From positions 1 through 45,732 of the forward strand of contig CALALX010000020.1 in assembly GCA_937925635.1 (NCBI GenBank): DNA of 45,732 nt, given 5' to 3'. This document shows positions 1 to 6,651 of this stretch, piece by piece; the first letter of the stretch is position 1, and the number at the start of each line of letters is the position of its first letter. The notes under the pieces were generated by a model. That model saw only the letters and a list, made by a program, of their open reading frames with translations. It did not search any database and was not told the DNA's origin. Both the position numbers and the translations under genes were made by a program. The stretch is from an uncultured Caulobacter sp. (GTDB lineage: Bacteria; Pseudomonadota; Alphaproteobacteria; Caulobacterales; Caulobacteraceae).

Positions 1-85
1 ACAGACGATGCGAAGCAGGATGCCCTGCGAAGCCTTGGCGAAGCAGGGCTGACGCCGCTCTCCGAGCTTCGCAGGACAAGTCCCG
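1..85. repeat. 85-bp direct repeat, copy 1
   Basis: First copy of an 85-bp unit that begins ACAGACGATGCGAAGCAGG and ends GGACAAGTCCCG. The unit holds nested inverted sequences: GCTTCGCA at 66-73 pairs with TGCGAAGC at 94-101 in the next copy, and GGAC-AA-GTCC at 74-83 can fold on itself. The window starts exactly at the unit boundary, so the array may continue to the left. Confidence 0.9.
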
Positions 86-170
86 ACAGACGATGCGAAG
101 CAGGATGCCCTGCGAAGCCTTGGCGAAGCAGGGCTGACGCGGCTCCCCGAGCTTCGCAGGACAAGTCCCG
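86..170. repeat. 85-bp direct repeat, copy 2
   Basis: Second tandem copy, directly abutting the first with no spacer. It differs from copy 1 at two positions, near 141 (C to G) and 146 (T to C). The lack of unique spacers rules out a CRISPR layout. Confidence 0.9.
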
Positions 171-190
171 ACAGATTGTGCGAAGCAGGG
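171..190. repeat. Partial third copy of the 85-bp repeat
   Basis: The first 20 bases of the unit recur with small changes (ACAGATTGTGCGAAGCAGGG). The sequence then diverges into the upstream region of the GIY-YIG gene. It marks the left edge of the gene-bearing segment between repeat copies. Confidence 0.75.
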
Positions 191-245
191 CCGAGTGCGC
201 CGCGTAACGATTGCGCCCTGATGAACACACGCTTAGAGTGCATCG

Positions 246-488
246 ATGTTCTACGTGTATTTGCTTGAGAGCCTCGCGGCGCCCGGCGAGCGATACGTGG
301 GGCTGACAACCGATCTGCGCGCCCGCATCGCCGCCCACAACGCAGGCCGATCACCGCATACCGCCAAGTTCAAGCCGTGGAAGCTAATTGCCTACTTCGC
401 CTTTTCAGAGCGGATGAGAGCCAGCACCTTCGAACGCTACCTCAAGTCCGGTTCGGGCCACGCATTTGCCAACCGCCACTTCTGGTAG
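246..488 (+). CDS. Small GIY-YIG nuclease-family protein
   Basis: An 80-residue protein that is essentially one GIY-YIG domain. It opens with FYVYLL (first strand, in place of the GIY triad), followed by RYVGLT (the YIG strand) with an Arg in the following helix (DLRARIAAHN). A conserved Glu lies in FERYLKSG near residue 62, and the protein ends in a short basic/aromatic tail. This is the stand-alone COG2827-type family, about 80-100 aa; members are usually annotated only as putative endonucleases. The gene is bracketed by copies of an 85-bp repeat. Its TAG stop (486-488) directly abuts the right-hand repeat copy at 489, which suggests gene and repeat move or are maintained together. No clear Shine-Dalgarno sequence precedes the ATG. 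Confidence 0.85.
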   Translation: MFYVYLLESLAAPGERYVGLTTDLRARIAAHNAGRSPHTAKFKPWKLIAYFAFSERMRASTFERYLKSGSGHAFANRHFW

Positions 489-537
489 CGCTCTCCGAGC
501 TTCGCAGGACAAGTCCCGACAGACGATGCGAAGCAGG
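489..537. repeat. Repeat copy downstream of the GIY-YIG gene
   Basis: Bases 489-518 are identical to the last 30 bases of the 85-bp unit (compare 56-85). They run straight into 519-537, which are identical to its first 19 bases. This is the same unit-to-unit junction seen at 56-104, so the GIY-YIG segment looks inserted into, or bounded by, a repeat array. Confidence 0.85.
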
Positions 538-555
538 GCTGGGCGCGCCGCTGCG

Positions 556-1053
556 CTATCGACCGCCTCGCTCCCGCGCCTCCCGCCATGCTTCCACCCC
601 GCCCCAGGCCAGGGCCGCGAGCAGGGCGTAGCTCCAGACGAAATAGGCGGTGAAGTAGGCGTGGGCCCAGATCCGCAGGTCGATCATCACCGCCACATGG
701 GTCGCCGTGGTCAGCAGCTGGAACGCCGCCACCGCCATCAGCCAGGCTTGGCGCCAGATTAGCGCCAGCGCCACCAGGACGCCGGCCACCAGCAGATCGA
801 GCGCGAAGACCGCGTACTGCGGATGGATGACGTCCGCGCGGTTCTGCAGCGCCGCCGAGCCCGTCCAGGCGAGAAAGACGACGGCGGCCGTCCAGCGCTG
901 CGGCCGGACGCCGGGCCAGGCGGCGAAGAGGCAGGCGGCGACCATGACCAGGGCGCCGATCCGGGCGGACAGGGTGACGAACAATGGCCGGAGCCCCCGC
1001 GATGGGTCCTGCGGCCAGTTAGGCCTGATTTGACGGTCGGCGTAAGGCGTCAC
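556..1053 (-). CDS. Small multi-spanning membrane protein
   Basis: A 165-residue hydrophobic protein with about four predicted membrane helices: roughly residues 28-48, 55-70, 82-100 and 103-155, the last region probably two spans. The C-terminus is short and basic. I do not recognise the family. It starts with GTG, and that GTG overlaps the stop of the upstream gene as GTGA at 1050-1053, so the two are translationally coupled. The 3' end stops about 20 bp short of the repeat copy ending at 537, so the repeat array sits directly behind this gene. Confidence 0.7.
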   Translation of the reverse strand: MTPYADRQIRPNWPQDPSRGLRPLFVTLSARIGALVMVAACLFAAWPGVRPQRWTAAVVFLAWTGSAALQNRADVIHPQYAVFALDLLVAGVLVALALIWRQAWLMAVAAFQLLTTATHVAVMIDLRIWAHAYFTAYFVWSYALLAALAWGGVEAWREARERGGR

Positions 1054-1406
1054 GCCGCTTCACGGCCGCGGGCGGCGATGCGCAGACGCCCTCCGGGCCG
1101 GGGAAGCTCCTCCTCGGGCTTGTCCATGCCGCCCAGGGCGATGGCGCCGAGGCCGATCTGGCGCTGGACGTCGTGCAGCTCGCGGTGCGCCTCGACGAGG
1201 CCGCGACGAGCCTCTGCGAGGGCGGAGAGGCTTTCGGCGGCGCGGTCGATCACGCCCTGGCCGACCACGGCCGAGATGCGGGCGTCGAGCCGCGCGGTCG
1301 GCAGCATGGCCGTCAGCGTGGCGACGGCGGACAGCGCGCCGTCGATGGCCGTCTCGGCCGCGAACAGCTGGTTGGCGACCTGGTGAGCGACGAATCTGCG
1401 TTTCAT
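1050..1406 (-). CDS. Hypothetical helical protein
   Basis: 118 residues, predicted mostly alpha-helical, rich in Ala, Glu and Arg, with no signal peptide or membrane segment. The N-terminus is basic (MKRRFVAHQ). The middle reads like a coiled-coil or four-helix protein with regularly spaced Leu, Ala and Val. A good GGGAGGA Shine-Dalgarno precedes the ATG. It overlaps the next gene by GTGA and so is probably co-transcribed with the membrane protein at 556-1053. No function can be assigned. Confidence 0.65.
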   Translation of the reverse strand: MKRRFVAHQVANQLFAAETAIDGALSAVATLTAMLPTARLDARISAVVGQGVIDRAAESLSALAEARRGLVEAHRELHDVQRQIGLGAIALGGMDKPEEELPRPGGRLRIAARGREAA

Positions 1407-1497
1407 GGCAAGGTCCTCCCGTCCGCGCCGAAGACCCTCGGCGCGCCGGCTTTGTCGAATGATGTCGGGACAGGCGCGGAGCCCTCGGCTCCGTCGT

Positions 1498-2244
1498 CTA
1501 TTTCCAGCCGCGCATCGCTTCCTGCAGGGCGAAGGCGAACTGATGGCTGGCGGCGATCACGGCGCTGAGCAGCAGGGCGGTCAGCACCTCGCGCCCCGCG
1601 ATGAGCGCGAAGCGCCGGAGCGGTGTCAGGTCATGGAGGAACCCTCCTCCCGCCCACCACAGAAGGTTTCGTCCGCGATCACCCAGGCGATGCAGAGGAT
1701 CTCCTTGAGGATGTGGCCCGACGGCAGGTACCGCGCCTGCTTCCGCGTGGCGGACACCAGGCTCTCCACCATGTCCTGTTGCTGGCGGCTGGCGGCCAGA
1801 TCCCGCAGGGCGTCCTCGAGCTGGCCCCAGCTCCAGACCGGCATGTCCGCCGACAGGATGGGGTGGTCCGCGTCGATCGCCGTCAGGCACTCGTCGCGGG
1901 TCATCATCAAGTTCAGGTCGTCCATCTCGCGCCTCGTGTCTTGATCGAGGCGAGGCTGTCGGGGCGACGGGGCCGGACGCCAGCCCGGCCGGTTTGTCCC
2001 CTAAATCGTTGAGGGGGTCCTGGGCGCCGGCCTCCCAGGCGCGGAACAACAGCGCCGCGTCGCGCCGGCTGGCGACGCCGAGGCGACGGCGCGCCTCGTT
2101 CAGATGCCCGTCGACGGTGTGCTGCGAGATGCACAGGCGGCGCGCGATCTCCTTGGAATGCAGGTGCTCCGCGACCAGGCGCAGGCAATCACGCTCGCGC
2201 GGCGTCAGTCTTTCGATCGCGTTCTGGTTGCGAATGTCCCCCAT
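1498..2244 (-). CDS. LuxR-type HTH regulator with C-terminal membrane segment
   Basis: The N-terminal 70 residues are a clear LuxR/GerE-type helix-turn-helix (LTPRERDCLRLVAEHL ... SKEIARRLCISQHTVDGHL). The frame then stays open for 248 codons and ends in a basic stretch plus a hydrophobic helix near residues 215-235. That HTH-linker-tail-anchor plan is one I associate with small alphaproteobacterial LuxR-like proteins. The 100-odd residue linker is Pro, Gly and Arg rich and looks like an out-of-frame reading, and a better-looking 99-codon ORF lies inside it in another frame (1626-1925). So the HTH part is certain and the full length is uncertain. A chance stop-free run, a frameshift, or true overlapping genes would all fit. 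It is divergent from the secretion ABC gene at 2397. Confidence 0.65.
   Translation of the reverse strand: MGDIRNQNAIERLTPRERDCLRLVAEHLHSKEIARRLCISQHTVDGHLNEARRRLGVASRRDAALLFRAWEAGAQDPLNDLGDKPAGLASGPVAPTASPRSRHEARDGRPELDDDPRRVPDGDRRGPPHPVGGHAGLELGPARGRPAGSGRQPPATGHGGEPGVRHAEAGAVPAVGPHPQGDPLHRLGDRGRNLLWWAGGGFLHDLTPLRRFALIAGREVLTALLLSAVIAASHQFAFALQEAMRGWK
1626..1925 (-). CDS. Hypothetical protein nested within the LuxR-type ORF
   Basis: 99 residues, on the same strand as the LuxR-type ORF but in a different frame, and wholly inside it. The composition is balanced and protein-like: acidic N-terminus (MDDLNLMMTRDECL), conserved-looking Trp residues, the segment LVSATRKQARYLPSGHILKE, and Cys near residues 83 and 89. 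GAGG sits six bases before the ATG. I do not recognise the family. Its residue composition is far more natural than the overlapping frame over the same bases, so I think it is expressed. Its stop at 1626 lies just ahead of the hydrophobic C-terminal segment of the LuxR frame. Confidence 0.55.
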   Translation of the reverse strand: MDDLNLMMTRDECLTAIDADHPILSADMPVWSWGQLEDALRDLAASRQQQDMVESLVSATRKQARYLPSGHILKEILCIAWVIADETFCGGREEGSSMT

Positions 2245-2396
2245 CGCCGTCGAGGTAAGGCCGCATTCGGCGTTTCGTCCATAGGCGATCGGCGGGGGTC
2301 GCCCGAATGCCGCCTCGGCGGGCGCTTGCCGAAACCTTCTTGTGGAACGACCTTGGCTGACGCTAGGGATCGCGGCGTTGTGCTAGGGTACGGGTC

Positions 2397-4148
2397 TTGA
2401 AACTCTTCGGTATCGACATTCCCGAACCTCTCGCGGGCGCGTTTCGCGCCTGCCGTCCGCATTTCCTCGGCATAGGTCTGTTCAGCGCGCTGCTGAATAT
2501 CCTGTTCCTAGCGCCGTCGATCTACATGCTGCAGGTCTACGACCGGGTGGTGCCGACGGGTGGATTGCTAACGCTGTTCTTCATCACCCTGGTCGTCGCG
2601 GCGGCCCTGATCACCCTGTCATTGCTGGACGCCATCCGGGCGCGCCTGCTGGTGCGCGTCAGCCTGCGGCTCGATCGCCTCCTGGCCGGCCCCCTGCTGG
2701 AGAAGCTGATGGCGCGCGCGGGACCCGGCGGACCCGTCCAGGGCATGCGCGAGTTCGACACTCTGCGCCAGGCGATCTCCGGTCCCGCCGCCCTGGGGTT
2801 CCTCGATGCGCCCTGGACGCCGCTGTACGTCATCATCGCGTTTCTGCTGCATCCGGCTCTGGGCGCCCTGACCGTGGTCGGCGGCGTCATTCTGGTGATC
2901 CTGGCCCTGTTCAACGAACGTGCGACCAAGTCCAGGTCGCAAGAGGCGGCCAAGGCTTCGATCGCCGCCTACATCGCCCAGGAAGCCGTGGCCGTGAACG
3001 CCGAGGTGGTGCGCGCCATGGGCATGCGCGGCGCCCTGCGCGAACGCCAGCTTTCGGACCGCCGCAAGGGCCTAGGCCTGGCCGCGCGGGCCGCCTTCAC
3101 CGGAAGCCAGTACGCGGCGGCGACCAAGTTCACGCGACTGTTCCTGCAGTCCGCGGCGCTGGGACTCGGCGCGTGGCTGGCCGTCGAGCGGCAGATCTCG
3201 GCCGGCGCCATCATCGCCGCCTCCATCCTGATGAGCCGGGCGCTGCAACCGATCGAGCAGGTCGTCGGCTCCTGGAGCTCCGTGGTGCAGGCGCGCGGCG
3301 CGCTCAAGACCCTGTCCGATCTGTTCGCCGGCGCGCCCGGGCAGGAGACTCCGCGCACCCGGTTGCCTGACCCCAAGGGTCGACTGGTGGTCGACAAGGT
3401 CGTGGTTCGGGCCCCCGGCGGCCTCGACCAGGCGTTGCTCAAGGGCGTGAGTCTCTCACTCCAGCCCGGCGAGGTCCTCGGCGTCGTGGGGCCGAGCGGC
3501 GCCGGCAAGACGACCCTGGCCCGGTTGATCGCCGGCGCGACGTCGCCGGACATGGGCGTCGTCCGCCTCGACGGGGCCAACCTGGCCGACTGGGACGGCG
3601 ATCGGCTCGGCCGCCACATCGGCTATTTGCCACAGGACGGCGCGCTGATCGCCGGCAGCATCCGCGACAACATCTCCCGCTTCGCCGTCTGGCGCGGAGA
3701 CCCCGCCGAGACCGTCGACGCCGCCGTGGTCGAGGCCGCCCGGTCGGCCGGCGTGCATGAGCTGATCCTGAAGCTGCCCAAGGGGTACGACACGGTCTTG
3801 TCGCACGGCGGCCGCGGGCTCTCGGCCGGCCAGGCTCAGCGCGTGGCCCTGGCGCGCGCGCTCTATGGCGATCCGGCGCTGCTGATCCTCGACGAGCCGA
3901 ACTCGGCGCTCGACGCCGAGGGCGAGAACGCGCTTGGCCGCGCCATCCTCGCGGCCAAGGCGCGAGGCGCGACGGTGATCATCGTCGCCCACCGGACCGG
4001 CGTCCTGCAGGCGGTTGACAAGCTCCTGGTCCTGCGGGACGGCGCCGTCGAAATGTTCGGTCCGCGCAACGACGTCCTGGCGTCCATGCAGCAGCCCCGT
4101 CCGGCGGCCGGCAAGGGGCCGGGCAACGTCGTCGAGTTGAAGGGCTGA
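2397..4148 (+). CDS. Type I secretion ABC transporter (PrtD/RsaD-like)
   Basis: A 583-residue inner-membrane ABC exporter half-transporter of the PrtD/RsaD/HlyB type, which energises one-step export of C-terminally signalled proteins. The N-terminal 300 residues hold the membrane domain: first helices around residues 25-75, then pairs near 145-170 and 250-275. The nucleotide-binding domain follows, with Walker A GPSGAGKTT near residue 366, signature LSAGQAQRVALARAL near 475, Walker B LLILDEP near 495 and the H-loop His in IVAHRTG near 530. Like other T1SS permeases of this subtype it lacks a C39 peptidase-like domain. The start is TTG with no strong ribosome site, so the start is tentative. 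The adaptor gene follows after 2 bp; no outer-membrane TolC-like partner or RTX substrate is in the window. Confidence 0.92.
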   Translation: MKLFGIDIPEPLAGAFRACRPHFLGIGLFSALLNILFLAPSIYMLQVYDRVVPTGGLLTLFFITLVVAAALITLSLLDAIRARLLVRVSLRLDRLLAGPLLEKLMARAGPGGPVQGMREFDTLRQAISGPAALGFLDAPWTPLYVIIAFLLHPALGALTVVGGVILVILALFNERATKSRSQEAAKASIAAYIAQEAVAVNAEVVRAMGMRGALRERQLSDRRKGLGLAARAAFTGSQYAAATKFTRLFLQSAALGLGAWLAVERQISAGAIIAASILMSRALQPIEQVVGSWSSVVQARGALKTLSDLFAGAPGQETPRTRLPDPKGRLVVDKVVVRAPGGLDQALLKGVSLSLQPGEVLGVVGPSGAGKTTLARLIAGATSPDMGVVRLDGANLADWDGDRLGRHIGYLPQDGALIAGSIRDNISRFAVWRGDPAETVDAAVVEAARSAGVHELILKLPKGYDTVLSHGGRGLSAGQAQRVALARALYGDPALLILDEPNSALDAEGENALGRAILAAKARGATVIIVAHRTGVLQAVDKLLVLRDGAVEMFGPRNDVLASMQQPRPAAGKGPGNVVELKG

Positions 4149-4150
4149 AC

Positions 4151-5554
4151 ATGGCGGTCACCGATCGGGACCCTTCACCCGCGGATCCAGATGGCGAAAC
4201 GGTCGGCGCATCGCCGCCGGCCGCGCCGCCCGAGGCCGAACCCGTGCTGAGCGACGACCCGAAGCGCGAGCTGCGGATCGGCGCGATCGTCGCCGGCGTC
4301 TTCTTCATCGGGCTTCTGGGCTGGGCGGCGATCACGCCGCTCGACGCCGGCGCCTACGCCTCGGGCGTCATCGCCGTGTCGGGCAATCGCCAGGCGGTCC
4401 AGCACCGCGAGGGCGGCGTGGTCAGCGCCATTCACGTCCAGGAAGGCGAGACCGTCGCCAAGGGACAGGTCCTCGTCGAGATTTCGGCCGGAGAGTTGCG
4501 CGCCAACGAGCGGGCGACGGCCGGCGAGGTCTACACCCTGCTGGCCCAGCGCGCGCGTCTCACGGCGGAGCGGACCCGCGCCGACGTGGTCGTGACGCCG
4601 ATCGAGTTCGCCCGGCTGAGCGGACAGGACAAGGCCCTCGCCGACGACGCGATCGCCCTGCAGCGGCTGCAGTTCGCCGCCCGTCGTCAAGCGATGAGCG
4701 CGCAACGCGCCGTGCTGGGGCAACGCGCCAACCAGCTGGCCGAGCAGAGCACCGGCTACACGCGCCAGCTTGAATCGAACGCCGAGCAGAAGCGCCTGAT
4801 CGCCGAGGAGCTGGAGGGCCTGCGCAAGCTCGCGGCCCAGGGCTATGCCCCGATGAACCGGGTGCGCGCGTTGGAGCGCACGGAAGCGGCCCTGACCGGC
4901 GAGGAGGGCTCATACCGCGCCCAGGTCGCCCGGGCCGGCGAGGCCATCGGCGAGACCCGGATGCAGCTGATGTCGCTGGACCGCCAGATGATGGAGGAGG
5001 TCACCGGCCAATTGCGCGACGTCCAGGTTCGGCTCGACGAGCTTCAGCCCAAACTGATCGCCCTGCGGGAGCAGCTGAGCCGCGCCGTCGTGCGGGCGCC
5101 GGAGGGCGGCAAGGTCGTGGGCCTGTCCGTCTTCACCGTCGGCGGCGTCGTCGCGCCCGGGGCGACGCTGATGGAGATCGTGCCCCAGGACCGGGCGCTG
5201 GTGATCCAGGTAAACGTCGCGCCCGGCGACGCCGACGACCTGCGCATCGGCCAGATGACCCAGATCCGGTTCACCTCGCTGCACGAGCGTGATCTGCCGA
5301 TCCTCAGAGGCAAGCTGACCAAGCTCTCGGCCGACAGTTTCCAGGACGAGGCGTCGGGCCAGCGGTTCTTCCGCGCGGAGGTGTCCGTGCCGCCGGCCGA
5401 GATGGAACGCATACGCCAGGTCCGTGGTCCGCGGACCGGACTGCAGGCCGGCCTGCCGGTCGAGGTGCTGGTGCCCCTGCGCAAGCGGACGGCGCTGGAC
5501 TATCTGCTGGAGCCGCTGGTCCAGACCTTCTGGCGTTCGGGGCGCGAACACTAA
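4151..5554 (+). CDS. HlyD-family periplasmic adaptor of type I secretion system
   Basis: A 467-residue membrane-fusion protein. It has a short acidic and Pro-rich cytoplasmic N-terminus, one membrane anchor at about residues 43-61 (IVAGVFFIGLLGWAAI), and a first lipoyl half-motif around residue 85-110 (HREGGVVSAIHVQEGETVAKGQVLVEI). A long coiled-coil hairpin covers roughly 115-300, followed by the second lipoyl half (VRAPEGGKVVGLSVFTVGGVV) and a beta-barrel domain. This matches PrtE/RsaE-type adaptors that bridge the ABC protein to an outer-membrane channel. Two-base spacing from the ABC gene indicates one operon. Confidence 0.93.
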   Translation: MAVTDRDPSPADPDGETVGASPPAAPPEAEPVLSDDPKRELRIGAIVAGVFFIGLLGWAAITPLDAGAYASGVIAVSGNRQAVQHREGGVVSAIHVQEGETVAKGQVLVEISAGELRANERATAGEVYTLLAQRARLTAERTRADVVVTPIEFARLSGQDKALADDAIALQRLQFAARRQAMSAQRAVLGQRANQLAEQSTGYTRQLESNAEQKRLIAEELEGLRKLAAQGYAPMNRVRALERTEAALTGEEGSYRAQVARAGEAIGETRMQLMSLDRQMMEEVTGQLRDVQVRLDELQPKLIALREQLSRAVVRAPEGGKVVGLSVFTVGGVVAPGATLMEIVPQDRALVIQVNVAPGDADDLRIGQMTQIRFTSLHERDLPILRGKLTKLSADSFQDEASGQRFFRAEVSVPPAEMERIRQVRGPRTGLQAGLPVEVLVPLRKRTALDYLLEPLVQTFWRSGREH

Positions 5555-5567
5555 GCGAAGGCCCGGG

Positions 5568-6038
5568 TCAGGCGACGCGCCTGTGGAACGCCGACATGGT
5601 GGCGACGGGCAGGCCGAACATCGAGATCCGCACGGTCTTGAGCGCCACGTCGGCCGAAATCGGCGTGAAGCGGGTCTGAAAGCGCGGCCGCGGCCCGCCG
5701 TCGGGCCTCAGCGGGCGATGGAAGGACAGCAGGTAGTCGCCGCCGATGTATCGCCCCTGGATGCCCGCGCCGGCCATCGCTTCCGCCGCGACATAGGCGC
5801 CGTTCAGGCCGCGCGTCATCGCCCATCGCCACTCGTCGGTCTCGCCGCCCTCCCAGATGACGGTCTCGTCGAAGTGGATGGCCTGGTAGGCTTCGTCCAG
5901 GCGGCCGTCGGTCACGATCCGGCAGCGACGCTGGACGCGCCCGGTCACCCCGCGCGCGACTCCCCAGCCTTCCGTGTGACCGAGGAAGAAAACCTCGGGC
6001 CGGAAGGGCCGCGTGTGCAGAAAGGTCTCGCCGTCCAA
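5568..6038 (-). CDS. DUF3833-like protein
   Basis: 156 residues. The pattern FFLGHTEGWGVARGVTGRVQRR near the N-terminus, then a beta-rich middle, and VRISMFGLPVATMSAFHRR at the end resemble DUF3833 proteins, which are small beta-barrel-like, often periplasmic or lipid-associated, and of unknown function. There is no signal peptide on this version. The best start is TTG at 6038, preceded by a GGGGGA stretch, because no in-frame ATG lies further upstream. The 3' end is only 13 bp from the stop of the converging HlyD-type gene. Confidence 0.65.
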   Translation of the reverse strand: MDGETFLHTRPFRPEVFFLGHTEGWGVARGVTGRVQRRCRIVTDGRLDEAYQAIHFDETVIWEGGETDEWRWAMTRGLNGAYVAAEAMAGAGIQGRYIGGDYLLSFHRPLRPDGGPRPRFQTRFTPISADVALKTVRISMFGLPVATMSAFHRRVA

Positions 6039-6187
6039 AGTCCATCCCCCGACGCCGTGTCGCGGAACGGCGTTGTGCGAACAAGTATCGCGCCGACGTC
6101 CTCTCCGACCACCGCGCGTAATGTCGCGGTGGGATGGAAGTTCCGCTCAGAGGGGTGCGACATTCCGCCCACCCACGCCGGTCGAGC

Positions 6188-6592
6188 CTACTTCTTGGCG
6201 GCCTTCAGGGCTTGGATCTCCGCCGGCGTCAGCTTGGTCAGCTTCGTCACATGGCAGGTCTGGGGTCCGATCGGCGAGCCGATGATCAGGTCCAGATCCA
6301 TGCCGTCGCAGACGCTGGAGCCGCCGCCGCGGGTCTTGACGCCGATGGTGAGCGCGTCGTCGACGCCGGTGCACCGCGAGAACAGGTCGGCCCGGTACAT
6401 GTCGTTCACGCCGACCTCAAGGTAGATGACCTTGTCGCCTTCCTCGCTGCGCCAGCCATTGATCTGGTCGGCGAAGAAGCAGGACCGTTCGCTGGTCGCG
6501 GGCGCGGCTTCCTGCGAGGCGGTAGCCGATGCGCAGGCGGTGGTCAGGCCGAGGCCGACGACCATGGCGGCGATGGCGATTCGTTTCGTCAC
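6188..6592 (-). CDS. DUF6491-like secreted lipoprotein
   Basis: 134 residues. The N-terminus is a lipoprotein-type signal (TKRIAIAAMVVGLGLTTAC) with the lipobox Cys near residue 20. The mature part has a Cys-containing start (SCFFADQINGW), a VGVNDMYRADLFSRC segment and a conserved-looking CDGMDLDLIIGSPIGPQTC segment. It ends in the Lys-rich tail KLTPAEIQALKAAKK. This arrangement fits DUF6491, a family of small lipoproteins of unknown role common in Caulobacterales and Xanthomonadales. Paired Cys residues suggest disulfides in the periplasm. Confidence 0.72.
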   Translation of the reverse strand: MTKRIAIAAMVVGLGLTTACASATASQEAAPATSERSCFFADQINGWRSEEGDKVIYLEVGVNDMYRADLFSRCTGVDDALTIGVKTRGGGSSVCDGMDLDLIIGSPIGPQTCHVTKLTKLTPAEIQALKAAKK

Positions 6593-6651
6593 TTGGGAAC
6601 TCCCTCAGAAGGACCCCCGTCCCTGATCCTGCATATAGCGTGCGAATGCCG

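Noticed and set aside
1..190. Possible CRISPR array
   Set aside because: Copies are tandem without unique spacers, units are 85 bp, and the structure is nested inverted segments rather than a short repeat with spacers.
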